Shown here piece by piece: positions 1 to 12,311 of a stretch of DNA of 64,000 nt; the stretch's first letter is position 1, and every line of letters begins with the position of its first letter. The position numbers were made by a program, and so were the translations under genes. The DNA lies in assembly GCA_003665825.1 (NCBI GenBank), contig QPFY01000007.1, positions 1,054,001 to 1,118,000 on the forward strand. The letters run 5' to 3'. The stretch comes from Microbotryum silenes-acaulis (lineage: Eukaryota; Basidiomycota; Microbotryomycetes; Microbotryales; Microbotryaceae). The notes below the pieces were generated by a model. That model was not told the origin of the DNA. It saw only the letters and a program-made list of their open reading frames with translations, and ran no database searches.

Positions 1-2173
1 GCGCGAGCGCCGGGCGGCCCTTGTTGGCGTCATCGTGAGGCGAGTTGATGCTGGCAGGTCGACTTCCCGAGGAAGCGGGAGCGTCTAGAGTGTCAAAGTC
101 AAAGGGCAAGAAGGCTGAGGACAGGTTGCCCTCGCCCGACGCAAGGTCGTGGCGACGATGTTGCAAGCGGTGCTCGAGGAAGCCTTGAGTCGTCGGAGAT
201 CGATGCGCTTCCGGACCAAGGTTGCTCGACATCCCCGGCGGCCTGGGGCCACCAAGCGCGGAATCATCGAAGGGCGTGATCGGGCTCGACTGAACAGGAG
301 ACGGCGGAGCGGACTGATAATTGCTGTGGTAGTGGTCGTAGTGACCGGAGCGAACGCTTCCGGGGCGGGAATTGTTATTCGAGTAGACATACGCTCCGCC
401 GTGAGGGTAGCCGACGGCGCCGCCACCTCTCCACCTTGACATCACACCGCTCGGTTGGGCGTAAGTATAGGTCTGTACAGGTCCGTTCCTACCCAGTCCC
501 ATGTTGCGAGCGACGATCTCGTGTCGTCGGACCTGCAGCACCTCGCGACGTGCATCGAGACGCCTCTCGAGTCCAGCGACTTGATCGGCCAACTCGTTCA
601 CACCCTCTTCGACCTTTTTGAGCTCCTCCTTGCGCTTCTCGACGTCCTCCTTGAGCTTACGCTCCCGCTCCTTGCGGTCACGCTTCTTCTTCTCGCGGCG
701 CTCCGCCAATTCGACCTCTTTCTTGTCAATCTCTAAAATCTCGTTGCGCATCTTGTCAACGCGATCCTGCGCGGCCCTGACGACCGACTTGCGTTCGTTG
801 AGCTCGCGCTCGGTCTCGGTGCGATGCAGCTCGGCGATGCGTTTTTGTTCCTCGAGCACTTTGGTACGTTGCTTCAGTTCTTGCCTCGACAAGTCCTCGT
901 CCCTTTTTCTTCCTCGCAAGACTTCGAGCTCTTCCTGCAGTCGACGTTCGGCATCGTCCGTCGACGCTCGCAGTTCCTCGACTTGTAGCTGAAGCTCCTG
1001 CACGACCCGATCTTCGCTCGAACCGCTCGTCCGACCGGTCGGCGTGGTATTGGGCCGATCCGGGGTCGTGGTGGTTTTGGCCACGTCTTTTTGTGTCGTA
1101 GGACCATCCTTGTTCACTCTCAAACCCTCCTCGTCCTTTGTCACCGTGGAGCCTACTGCGACTTTCTTGACTTCATCTTTTGAAACCTTGCTTGTTTTAT
1201 CCGAACCCTGTGCAGCACTGGCAGCCGCGGCAGCCGCAGCGGCATTGCTCTCTACTTGAGATCGTAGACGTGCGAGCGAATTGGGCGAGGTCCGTCGCTG
1301 CATTCCTCGCAAGGGTCGTTTGGCGGGGCGCGAACTTCTCCCGACTCGGGTCGTAGGAGACGTAGGTGGTTCGGTCGAATTCGCGGGGTCATCAGATGTG
1401 GACGAGGTCGGGGCGGAATTGGTGGAAAGTGTCAAAGGCTTCGGCATCTTGGATGAACCTGCCAAGCAGAGAACACAAAGATCAGGGCTCGCTTCTTAAG
1501 TTCAAGCCTACCTTTGACACCACTCACGTTTGGAAGGGGCATCCTCGGTCGTGATCTTGAGGACGCTTCGACTGACTCGTTCCCTCCGCTCATCATCCTC
1601 AGTGACTTCGGCAGGTGTTATCCCGGTCGGTGCATCCCACTTCCAAGCGAACCAGCGACCAAATGCACCGATCCACACGTCCGCTCGGAGGATATCGAAA
1701 TCTGTAGATGGGGCGCCGATCCCAGCTGCCGGTGTCACGGGACCCTTCTTCCTGCGACAGGTAGAAGAATGAGCCGGGGTGGTCGCAGTCGCGGTCGTCA
1801 CTGCGCTCGGGGATCGAACGTTTGCCGAGGTGGATGTATTGGACGTATTCTTGGGAGGCAGTGGTGACAAAGGCATGACCACGACCGAGAACAAGCCGTA
1901 CGACTTGAAGTGATAGGACGGCGTGCGGACCGAGAGCGAGATGCGGTTCGAAAAGGACAAGATGTGGGGCGTCTTGGGATCGATCTTGCCGTTCGTCGCC
2001 TTGGGCACAGTACTTGGGCTCGAGGTGGATGGTACCTTGGCCGCTGCAACGGATTTGGCATCACTACGGGTCGGCGACGACTGAGACGACGATGACGAGA
2101 GCCGGCGCAAATGGGTGTGAAAGGAAAGCGAGGTGAGGTGGGTGCGGAAAGTTGCCTGTGACGGGTTGGTCAT
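1..2173 (-). CDS. Large coiled-coil protein, C-terminus cut by window edge
   Basis: Two exons are visible: 2173-1528 and 1458 to the left edge. The intron 1527-1459 (GTGAGT..GGCAG) joins ..PSK-R-SSKMPKP.. in frame. The first ~220 residues are Ser/Thr-rich with a folded-looking block (HILSFSNRISLSVRTP, later DVWIGAFGRWFAWKWD). An Ala-rich stretch follows, then ~200 residues of Lys/Glu/Arg-rich heptads (for example ERREKKKRDRKERERKLKED), a clear long coiled coil. A Gly/Tyr/Pro/Ser-rich disordered tail is still open at position 1, so at least 700 residues are coded. The start at 2173 is the first in-frame Met of the N-terminal exon. I do not recognise the family. A structural or scaffold role is only an inference from the coiled coil. 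Confidence 0.8.
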
Positions 2174-2582
2174 GTACGCTAGATGTCATGGAACGGAGAA
2201 TGTGAAGTAGGGCATCAGTGAAAAGCTCTCAGGTAACGGATGCGAGGGTGCGAGAGGGTGATTGAGAACGCGGAAGATGATGGGACCCGGCTGCTGCTGC
2301 TGAAAGAAGCGCGATGACTCGTTCCGGCCGGACACACCCCACAGAGCAGCCACACGACGTTCCGAGTACTTGCACTCGTTCGCGGGGATAGGCATAAGCG
2401 CTGACCGAACTGGTTGCCTCCTGTCCATACCCCACCCTCCCTGGTCCCCTGTACGTCCGCGTTCGGACAGTCGCGCCTACACGACCGCGGAGCTGGCTAG
2501 CGACGGCGCACTCGCTCCGCAGAGCAGCTAAACCTGGTTCGGCGTGAGTGTCGCAGCGACACAAGCAACAAGGCGTGGAGCC

Positions 2583-3075
2583 CTACACCCCATGCCAGCA
2601 TGACCATGCCTGGTAAATGGGCACCTTTGAAGATCCCAGCCCCCAGCAATGCCAGGACATGGGGGTGCTGGCGTCCCGTCCCATCTGGGTTGGCATTCGC
2701 ATCGAAAGCGCGAAGCTGCTAGCGCGCCTACGGGTGATGGATGCCGTTGGAGCTAAGTGTCCCGACGACCCGGCATTCGTGCTCGAACGAATCGCGATCC
2801 CACCTGGAACAGTGAGATGCAATCAAGAGATGAAGCATGTGCTTACCCAGGACGACCAAGGAAGCGAAGAGAAACCACAGTTGTAGCCATTGGGCATCGA
2901 TGAATGCGCTCGTCGCTCCCGGTGCGACCGACAACGTCTCGACGACTGCGCTCGGTGTGGATCCAGCAGACGCGCCGGTCGCAACGCTCGCGATCGACAA
3001 CCACGACGTCGACCACCAACTCGTCGTCAGCGGCCGTGTCGTGGCAGCAGCAACGTCAACCACGAGTGTTGACAT
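2583..3075 (-). CDS. Possible small membrane protein (tentative)
   Basis: Exon 3075-2847 codes about 76 residues starting MSTLVVDVAA and ending in a hydrophobic run (WLQLWFLFASLVVLG). A short putative intron 2846-2804 (GTAAGC..TTCCAG, 43 nt) leads in frame to 2803-2583 and a TAG stop. Support is the hydrophobic segment and the splice sites only, and there is no recognised domain. In another frame, bases ~2690-2570 encode a second hydrophobic stretch (GMVMLAWGVGLHALLLVSL), so a different 3' splice site may be the true one, or this may be a decayed gene. It lies about 400 nt upstream of the coiled-coil gene on the same strand. Confidence 0.3.
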
Positions 3076-3738
3076 GACGAGGCAACGGCCACGGCCCAGC
3101 AACGACGGCGAGGGCGAACACGAAGTCAAAGGCAAGCGGAGTGCGCGGCAACGACGGGTCGAGGTGTTTGGGTGAGAGCTGCATCTCCGCCGTCGTTGCA
3201 GCCAGCAGTCGCCGTGCCAGCGCGCGCGGACGGCAGCCGGGGGTAGGAGAGCCACGGCTTGCAGCTCACTTTGCCGTTTTGGGATCGGCCTTTTCAGACT
3301 CCAGAGCCGCAATATGCACAGAATTCGGCACCGAGACCGTCTGTCCCCAGTTTGAGCCATATAATGTCGCATCGGTGCTGCAGAACGCAAACAAGACTTC
3401 ACCCGTCTTGCTTATGTAGGCCAGGCAAAGAGCGTGGGCGGGCCGGGTTGAGCTCCTATTCCCTCGGAAAACGTCGCGGGGTGTACCCGGGCTCAGGCCG
3501 AGAAATAAAAATCACTCGTCTTGCGAAAAACTCCCTTTCCTCACGACTGAATTTTGATTTCGTGAAAGCGCTGTAGTATAGTGAAAACAAGCCACCTCTT
3601 TGGCACTGGCAATCTACAAAGAAAGCGAATACAGCGTCTGTCTATGTTCATGATAAAGAGTGGGAGTTTTCACTTCAAGTCCAAAGGCGATGACATTAAA
3701 ATAGCGATATACAAAGGAGGTCATATCACTCGTGGTGT
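3076..3738. other. Intergenic, no gene seen
   Basis: Holds the 3' flank of the transporter gene and the upstream flank of the tentative small gene. No ORF here has splice or domain support. An A/T-rich segment near 3480-3730 probably contains transcript ends. Confidence 0.5.
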
Positions 3739-5860
3739 TCATGCCGAAATGGCAGCGAGCTTCTTCTCCCTCTCGACCGAGTCCGAGTCGCTACCGTAGG
3801 TGCCATCAACGCCCTTGGCGACGTATTCGGCATCCAATGCCTCCTCATGGGCAACATCGCCTTCCAAAGGCATCGAGTTGAGCATCTTGGGGTTGAACGC
3901 GAACGCTCCCATCGGGATCAGAGTCGCGAGCAAGATCAAAGCCGATGCGACACTGAATTGAATCCCACCGACTTGTTGTAAAGCCTTGTAGATCGTGCCC
4001 GTGCGGGTAAAGTCTTGATCGATGACGCGACCCAAGACCGAGGAGAGGACGGCGTTGAATACGATGTAGGTCGAGTACAAGAAGGCCATGACCGCACCGA
4101 GGGCCGAGACGTCCTTGGCGGCGGCAAAGTCCATCGTCGTGAGCGACGACTGGATGTAGGCCGCGAGGGAGACGTCACCTGCAGCCCATCCAAACGAGAT
4201 GGGGATGAAGCAGGCGGCGATGTACCATGCCCATCGGACCTGGCGGGGTTGGGCGATTTGCGAGAAGCGAGGGAGGATCCAGACGATGTTGAGCGCGAGG
4301 GCGTCGAGTCGGAGCCAAGGCAAAGGGGTCGGGACGTAGTCGGACAAGAGGAAGACGGTCGCGGCACCGAGGAGTTCACCAAAGTTGGAACCACCGACGA
4401 TGATTTGCGAGTAGGCCGAGACGTTCAAAACGCGGCGCGCGAAAGCCGGCGCAAGCGACGACTCGAGGAATCGATGAAGGTAGAGGGCAACGGCGTCTGC
4501 ATGGCGGCGAGGCGTATTCAAAAAGTCAGTTACAAACTCGAAATGCAGTGGGATTAGCATGGAAAATATACGCACAACCAGGGAAGAGCCAGATGAAGCG
4601 ACGGTGCGACATGACGATCCAGGCACCGAGACCGACCGACTTGCAGAAGAGGTAAGCGCCGTTGGCCACAGCGGCAAAGTAGTTCTTCTTCTTGCCATCC
4701 TTATCAACTGCGGCAAGGGCAGGCTCGTCGCCATCCGCTTCATTGTGGGTCGTGCGGAGCGCGCCGACGAACGACCACGCAACAGCGGCGAGGACGAAGA
4801 AGATAGGGGAGACGAGGAAGGAATAGTTGTTGCCGAGGCGGGTGATGGCCGCGGACGAGGCGAATGCACCCGAAGTACCAGCAACTTCGTACTGTGAGAT
4901 GATTAATGGTTTGACCACCGTGAGCACACGGTTACTACTGGAAATCGAACCCATCAAGCCGACTCACGAGGACGTGGACGGTGGCATCCATGCGACGGAG
5001 CTTGGATACGTTGCCGCCAACGACATCGGCGGGGATGACACGTCGAATAAGTTCGACCATACCGTCTGTCGTAGGCAAAGGGTCACAAAAAAAAGTCAGA
5101 TCACGTCTGAGCCCAGGTCGCTCGTAAGGCTCCGTCACTGCTGACATACAAGCGATACCGGACAACGACCAAATGACAAAGATCAAGTTGGGATTCCACG
5201 AGCCGTAATCAGCTTTGGTCGCGCCGGCACGCTTGATCGAACCACCGGTGGCAGCATCGATGATGAGCAATAGCGTAGTCATCAAAGCGAAGAAAGTGAC
5301 CGCGGCCGCGAGGACGGTACGGGTCGGGAGCGCCTTGACAAGAGGGGCGATAAGGATGGCGCCGACGCATTGCATAGCCTGGTTGACACCTTGGGCCGCG
5401 CCGAGCTTGGTGAAAGTGTTGGCAGCGCGGAAACGATCGGTGGCAAGGGTGGTGATGGAACCGTTGAAGAATTCGAGACCGAGCTTGTACCTGCGCAAAT
5501 TTCAAAGAACCGCGCCCGAGAGGAGTTCGAGGTGAAGTGATGGCGGGCGGGGGCATGGCACGGAGCGCGGTGGCCATTCAAAAAAGTTAGGACGGAAGGA
5601 AGATCCCGAGTCAGTGGTACACTCGAAAGTAAGTGGAAGCTTTGGTACCAAACGGCAGCGTACATCATGATACCGAGAATGTACCATCCTATGGAGAGCG
5701 CATGTGAGAATGTATCCCCGACGCATGTCAGTCCATTGGCAATAGTCTCCACCCGCCGCCGAGCAGCCACTGGTGTCCGGCCAAAGTCGAGAGAGCACTG
5801 ACCGATGTTGCGCTTCTCCTCGTGGGTGAACGACCGCCAGACTTCAGCAAAGTTAGTCAT
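3739..5860 (-). CDS. MFS-type multi-span membrane transporter, 531 aa
   Basis: Six exons close perfectly in frame: 5860-5803, 5688-5664, 5490-5150, 5065-4968, 4891-4576, 4496-3739 (1596 nt). The protein begins MTNFAEVWRSFTHEEKRNIG and then has about twelve hydrophobic segments, with blocks such as KLGLEFFNGSITTLATDRF near the N-terminus and a charged cytoplasmic tail ending EREKKLAAISA. Exon 2 is only 25 nt. This looks like a fungal-specific branch of the major facilitator superfamily; the plasma-membrane or organelle location and the substrate cannot be read from the sequence. It lacks a signal peptide, as expected for this class. The family call is from hydropathy and motif memory; no substrate is claimed. 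Confidence 0.88.
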
Positions 5861-7068
5861 TTGGAATGTTCTTCAAGGGGATTCTAAGGTTTGATAAGGT
5901 TGGATGGAGAAGGTGGAAAGGAGAAAGCTGCGCGGGGCACGTCTTCGAAGGTCGACCGGCGGGATCGAAGAAGAAATTGAGCGGCGACCTGATGCGAGTG
6001 ACCCGACCGACGATGACTTGCTCCATGCGCGCCACGGTACGGTTGAGCGTACGAAGCCTTGCACGTGCTCAATTCGAAATTTCAGTCGTGCGTAATCTCG
6101 GCTCACCATCCTTGACTTTCGCAAGAGCTGCACATCTCCTATCGAGCCAACACGTTCCGTTGCCAGGCGTCGCCGTGATTGGACATCGACATTCGGAGCT
6201 TGCGAACGACGAGCTCGGAGCTTGGTTTTGGGCTTGGCCTGGCGCCAAGACGAGGGGCTTGGCACTGTGACCGCGCGCGCTCGCCTTCGCCAGCACGGCG
6301 ACATGATGCACTTCAGCGAAAACGATTCGAGGATTTGAAATTGGGGATGCAATGCTCAATTGGACACCAGTCACGAGTGTGCATGAAAGCTGCCTGCCTG
6401 GCAAGCTTCCTCTGGCTCGGCGCTCGATCTAGCCCGAAAGGTCGGAGTCCGATCTCACCCGTCAGAGCGCGAACAAGTTTCTGCTTTTTCTCATCAGCCA
6501 TTAGACCGTATTTCAAGCGATCGCAATCCAACCCAATGAGTGAACACGTTCAGTGCCCGCTTCGCACGGCGCCGGCTCGGTCGATGCCCAGTCGTCTGTC
6601 TGCGCGGCGTTACCGATCAAACTCTGCCTTACTTGCTGCCTACGTACGGAACTCCTCATTTTCACGAGGGCGATCAGGGATCGGAACGTGGTGGCAAAAA
6701 GACGCCAACGATGGAGCTCCAGACCAATTTCGGGGAAATCAGAGTCGAGGACTTCTTGGATCACTCCAAACAAAGGCTTGGTTTCTCCTTCACCTCCTCC
6801 TCGATTAGCACCGGCCGAGAAAAGTGCGCATCGGCAGCACGGGGTGTACATGTGCTCTTCTTCAAGTCGAAGCTCGTATGGCTAGCACGTGCATGCTTGT
6901 TCTCTTTGCCACCGTGCTGCCGGGGTTGACACTGACGCACGAGACGAGAAGGTGCCTCAGACGGGCGCCCGATCGCGTGACGTTCTCCGCAGGCGGCGAT
7001 GAGCGCTATGAGCCGAGGTCCCAAAGTTATTGAAGTAGAAGATGGATGCACATTACTAACACAATGCG
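5861..7068. other. Intergenic between transporter and SED5
   Basis: About 1.2 kb between two same-strand genes, holding the transporter's upstream region and the SED5 3' flank. The longest ORF (6179-6808, plus) has no domain, signal peptide or splice support and I treat it as chance. Confidence 0.5.
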
Positions 7069-8804
7069 TTACGAGACGAGTACGAAAATGAGAAAAAAGA
7101 CAATCAAAACGCTAAACACCTGTTCACACCCGCAAGAACACTCGTCTCAGTATCATAATTTATCGGATCAAAAGGGCGGGACTAGCGCAGCGCCAGCACC
7201 ACTGACCTTGAGCATCAGCCAGCGATTCGACGAGACGGAAGCGTAGTACTTGAGCAGTTCACTGCGGTGCCGCAACCAATAGATTCAGTATGACATTACC
7301 AATCAAACGCGCTGGCATCCCTGTTTCTTCGTGACCTACGATTGTGCGCCGCTAACGTTTGTTGCGATCTCCTCCGTGTCTGCGTCGATCCGAGTGACGA
7401 CCTCGCCCTGGATAGCAACCATTGTTGCCAACTGCGAGAAGATCTGACCTAGTTCTGCGACCGTTGATTCGATGGTCTCGATCGCTGTGCTTCGTTGGTT
7501 CATATATTGCTCCTGTGGCGCCAAAAGCAACACATCAGCCCTCGTCCCCGTCAGCGTGATCTCCAAAGAGACGGGACAGCATTCACATCGCCTTGCTGCA
7601 ACGCCAGCTCCTGCTGCATGAATCCTTGCTCTGGCATCCCTGTCCCCGCCTGCGAGTTCCCAAAGTCCAACGCGAGGAAGTCGGCTTGCCCACCGCCAGG
7701 AGCATTGCCTGGCCCGAGATCTCGCCCTTTGCCTTTGCCACTCGGCGTCGGTTGTCGGTACAGGGGCGAGTCTGAACGAAGATCGGGTTCGGCGGCACCA
7801 TTCCCACCATGCGGGTTGCGTGAGCGGAGGACTTTTGGTAAGTGATCAGGTCGTCAGGTCGGTCCGGCTCGACCACACGGTCCTCCGGGCACATATGCAC
7901 AGTGCTATGCAGCTCAAGACTTACCGGACGCTGGCCCCGCCGGTGCGTTGTTCCCCGTGTACATGAACTGCTCTGTCCGGTCCCGCGATGCTTTCATGTT
8001 CTGCGAAGAGTTGATTTCGAGTCAGTCAAGGGCCGCGGCGGGACGATCACTCCGGACAGCTAAGGTCCGGCTATGGCTGCCACAACGATGCTTCCTCACC
8101 TGGGTCCTGATCTCGAGCACGTCCTTGAATCCAATACTTGTGTCGGCGAGTTTGCTCTGGAGCATCATGACGACGTTGTTGTTGTGCTCCGAGATCTGTT
8201 TCGACATGCCGGCGGCGTTGAGCGTGTTCTTGGTGAACTGCTGCAGCTGTAAAATTTGCTGGTTGAGTGCGGCGATGTCTTGTTTGATGATAAAGGTCAA
8301 TTCCTGATTGTATTACGATGTACGAGGTCTGTGTCAGTACCTCCTAAGTCTCGCTGATGCTCGATCCCGACGCGACGTGTCCGGTCATTCCAACTGACGC
8401 TGATTTCCACTGGCCGGTCGTCGAACAAGGTCTTGCGCTTTGCCACTGTGAAAAAAGATGGTACATGGATATGTCAGCTTTGGTGTTCACATGCATTTGG
8501 TGAGACGAGCGCAAGCGCGAGACGTGGACGAGCCAGCCTCGTCGACTGCGATCCCCGTCAAGTCACAGCTCGACTCCGAGGTCGACTTGCATTGGGCGAG
8601 CTTTTCGAGCTTGAAAGTGGTCCCCTGGATGTCCTTGCCGATCTTGGCGGCCATCCTGGCGAACTCGGAGCGCTGTCCCTTCTTGTCGTCGCGTGAGCCG
8701 TTCTTGAGCAGCGGTCGGCGCACGTCACTGCCGTTGCCGGTCACTCCCACCGCCGCCGACTCGACGCACGAACGGAACTCGTTCGTTCGATCTTTGAACT
8801 GCAT
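7069..8804 (-). CDS. SED5: Syntaxin-5 family Golgi Qa-SNARE, 334 aa
   Basis: Eight exons: 8804-8591, 8445-8399, 8303-8100, 8000-7925, 7771-7587, 7512-7340, 7261-7207, 7119-7069 (1005 nt, frame closed). The start MQFKDRTNEF matches the DRT-x-EF opening of Sed5/syntaxin-5. A Habc region follows (KRKTLFDDRPVEIS, IIKQDIAALNQQI), then the Qa-SNARE helix (~243-305, ionic-layer Gln277 in AIQGEV) and a C-terminal anchor (VFSVLIVFFLIFVLVS) after NRWLMLK. Known role of the family: the t-SNARE for ER-to-Golgi and intra-Golgi fusion. Intron 1 (8590-8446) uses a GC donor (T|GCAAGT), needed to keep LAQ-LAKRK in frame. An in-frame Met at 8867 exists, but the family start favours 8804. Confidence 0.95.
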
Positions 8805-9864
8805 CTTGGTCGAGATCGGAGCAAGCTGGTAGAGGGTGGGTGGGGCAAAGTGCGAGTTGAAGAGCACCTGGAAGGCAGCTCAATGACTTGGTGATCGATC
8901 GCTTCCAAGCCGCGTCAGGTCCCGCGCACGGGATTACTTGGGCTGGGCTTCCTCGCACGGACCCCGTTCGATCGCGCGGCAGATCCGAAGACTTTGCCGA
9001 GATACCAATCATGGTGTTATTGCCTCCTACCTTTCACACCTCTGGGAAAGAGACGTAGGAATCAGGGAGTACCACCCACGGACATGTTCCTTAGATGTTG
9101 CAAAGCTGTGCCACCGATTCGAAATCGGGCAACCATCAGCGCAAGATACTGGGTGCCTTTTCGTGTGCATCTGGTAGTCGAAGGTTCGGGAGGCGTCACA
9201 AGCAGAAGTTTCTACTTCGCCGATTCGAGCACTGCGGGGTTTTAAAAACTGAATTGTCGCCGCCAAAAACTAAGAAAAGATGTGAGTCCCCCCACTCGTG
9301 AATTTTTTGCAAACTCCGGGGCCCAGGGCTTTGCTACGGGTGCTCACGATGGTCTCGCACAGACAGGCACAAGAGCCAACAGCCACAGAGCCAGAGCCGG
9401 AAATTCTGGGTGAGTGGCCGCCCTCACCCGCAGCTCAGGGTGAGACTTCGACGAGTTCGCGCGCTCGCACCCGCCGGGCTCGTCGGGCTCCAGCACTGGC
9501 CCTCGTCGCCCGATGGCCTGGACCAGCCCGGGGTCCGTGATTCCGAGTCCGTCTTGCTGGCTTGGCTCCGATGCAGCTTTCTTTTTAATCCTTCGCACAC
9601 TCCATCCTGCGTAGGTGCTTCTGGCAAGAGCCGCTTCATTTCATTGAAGAGTCTTACCCCTCTTTCAATTTTCGGTACCACAGAGTCCTCGGTGATCTGA
9701 CTATCCTCCTCTCGATCTCGACCTCAGATCCGAGCTGCAGAAGCGCGCCCTGAGTCTCATATCGTCTCGCGGACTCCGATCAATAGCCCTGACGACGGTC
9801 CTCATCGCCTCAGCTCTCCGCGCCCACCTCTGGTCGGAAACCGAATTCTTGAGTCGGCGACACC
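8805..9864. other. Shared upstream region of SED5 and the GH5 gene
   Basis: A divergent intergenic region of about 1.06 kb. No supported ORF. It presumably carries both promoters. Confidence 0.5.
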
Positions 9865-12311
9865 ATGTTACTCCAAGTACTAGTGTGCCTTTCGGTCGCC
9901 GCCTCGACAGTCGTGGCCGAGCCGACAGGCAATGTTGCCTCGTCGATCCCGACCTGGGATCTCGCGGTCCCCAAGCGCGTGCGAGCGCGTGCCGCGCATG
10001 CGCGGGCCGTCCAAACCATGGTCGTCGTCAACAACAACCCCGTGGTGCGCCGAGCAACGGCAGAGGAACGAGAGGCCGAAGTGCGACGATACCTTCTCGC
10101 TCATCCCGCCGACGAAGGATGGGACGGTGTGACCCCCTTGGACGAGATCGAGGCCCGGGCGGCCTTCTACTTTGCGACTCCGAGCGAAGACTCGGCCCCA
10201 AAGGGGTTGTTGAAGATCGCCAAACGCGCACCGCTCACGCCAGCCGAGTCCCGAGCGGCTGCTCAAGCTGCTAAAAACAGCGAAAGAGCCGCAGCTGTGG
10301 CGTCCAGGGCAGCGGCGGTATCGGCGGCAGCAGCATCTAAGACGTGAGTGCATCCTCAGGAGTGGCGAGCGAGCGATGCCAATGGCAGAGTATGCCGGGA
10401 ACTGACTTTCAGCTTGGCTCATTTCATTGTGGCTCAGTACGACCTCCACCAAGACCACGATTTCTACCACGGGTGAGTGCTTGTTTCTATAATTTATAGC
10501 ACAGGTATTTTTTGCAAGGTGGACTGTCTGAATTTACATCTGGCGCTCTCGGTGCTGACCTTGCGCGTTTTCTGGCCACAAGCCTCGAGGACCACGACGG
10601 CTACAACGACTCCTAGTAAAACCCCCACGACGACTGCCACGACGACCGCTTCGACAACTTCCGCAGGAAACTGCGCCCCGGCTTACACTGCCGGTGGCAC
10701 AACCATCTCTGGCACTGGCACCCTCCCCAAGGCCACAAGTTACGTCAAGCGTGCGTCTTCGGGCCAGGGCTTGACCCTTGACGGGGCGACCTACAGGATC
10801 GTGGGCACCAACATCTACTGTGAGCCCGAACGGATCTGGCGCACTCATGTCTACACTCTGGTGGCTCACCCTGTTCGCTCCTTTTCGTTTGCTGCTTCAT
10901 ATAGGGCTTTGCAACGAGTAAGACCCGGTGGAGACAAGGTCTGAACCCTATCCTGGCCTGACAGATGAACCCCTTTTTTCCTCAGTGAAAACATTGCCGG
11001 TGTTTCGAAAGGAACGCCTACCGATAAAACCCGAGTCCGCGAAGCTCTTGCCATCGCCGTGGCCATGGGTGCCAACACCATCCGATTGACCTCGTGCGGT
11101 ACCAGTGTGGCTTACGCCCAAGGTGGGTTCTCAATGCTCGTGCACGGTTGTACGAGCCTCCAATTGTGTTTCTCAGCTAACTTCAAGGGTCCGTCACATT
11201 CTGCAGCGATGAACCCGTCGTACCAGGTCTTTGGTGGCGCGGCGCAACTCGACATTCACGATTACGTCGTCTACGCTGCAGGGCAATACGGTCTACGCAT
11301 CGTCATGCCCTTGACCGACAACTAGTACGCCCGCGGATCTCTTCACAAGTTCATTCTTGGCCTTGACGCTAATTCTGCCTTTTTTTTTGGCCTTGCCTGC
11401 AGCGATTTCTACCACGGTGGCAAGTACTCTTACATCCGCTTCGTTGGGGCGAGCGTGGCCAACTATGGTGCGAGCTTCCTCAACACCAACACCGTCTACG
11501 CGCCTTTTCGAGATTACGTCAACTTCGTCATGAACCGCGTCAACCCCTACAACGGACTCGCTTACAAAAATGACCCCACGATCATGGCATGGGAGACTGG
11601 TACGTATTGTTCTCCGTCAAACCCAGGTGGTAGATGCCGGCTCATCTCTCCGGGTTTTCACTCTGACTTGAAACAGGAAATGAGCTCGGAGGCTACATCG
11701 GCAAGGAGAACTACCCTCCCGAATACTGGACCAACAGAGTCGCGTCCCTAATCAGGGGCTTGTCCCCCAAGTCGCTCATCATCGACGGTTCCGATGGTTT
11801 CTACAACTACTCGACCAAGGCTCTGGCCCCGGGTCTGAACGTGACCAACATCGACCTCATGTCGGACCATGGCTACCCGCGCAACGTCGCTTTGCTCAAC
11901 GCCGAAATCCCCATCGTGCAGAAGTACAACAAGGGCTTCTTGCTGGGCGAGTTCGATTGGACCAATAGCTTTGGCGGTGACGATTTGGCGACCTACCTCA
12001 ACGCCGTCTTGGCGCAGACCTACAGTTAGTTCGGTTCCACCCGCCCTCCCTCATCCAAGCGCTCATGGCACTGACTGTTCGGATTATCCTGATGTGCAGT
12101 GGGAGTGCTTTCCTGGTCGATTCAAGGCCACGACTCGCAATGCTGCGCTTTCGTGCCTCACTCCGACGGTTACTCAATGTACTACCCCAATGGCAACAGT
12201 GCCGCCGACCAAGCGCGCATTCTCCAAGTCGTCCAATTTTACTACCGGGCCACCGGTCGAACCCCTCCTTCGACTTTACCCGCCGTGGCATGCCCTCAAC
12301 CGGCGTTCTAA
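9865..12311 (+). CDS. Secreted GH5-family glycoside hydrolase (mannanase-like), 591 aa
   Basis: Nine exons: 9865-10343, 10438-10472, 10583-10819, 10905-10917, 10986-11122, 11207-11324, 11403-11599, 11677-12024, 12100-12311 (1776 nt, frame closed). A signal peptide (MLLQVLVCLSVAASTVVA) is followed by ~135 Arg/Ala-rich residues, a Thr/Ser linker (~160-200) and a catalytic domain from ~235. Family 5 landmarks are WETGNELGG with the likely acid/base Glu408 and LLGEFDW with the likely nucleophile Glu497, plus DFYHGGK and SDHGYPRN. Known GH5 chemistry is retaining hydrolysis of beta-glycans; the closest remembered relatives are fungal endo-beta-1,4-mannosidase-like enzymes, but the substrate is not proven. 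Exon 4 is a 13-nt micro-exon (W-L-C-N plus part of a codon). It should act outside the cell or in the wall. Confidence 0.92.

Noticed and set aside
6179..6808. 209-codon plus-strand ORF between the transporter and SED5
   Set aside because: No domain, no signal peptide, no splice context; its opposite strand is equally open, typical of chance ORFs in GC-rich DNA.
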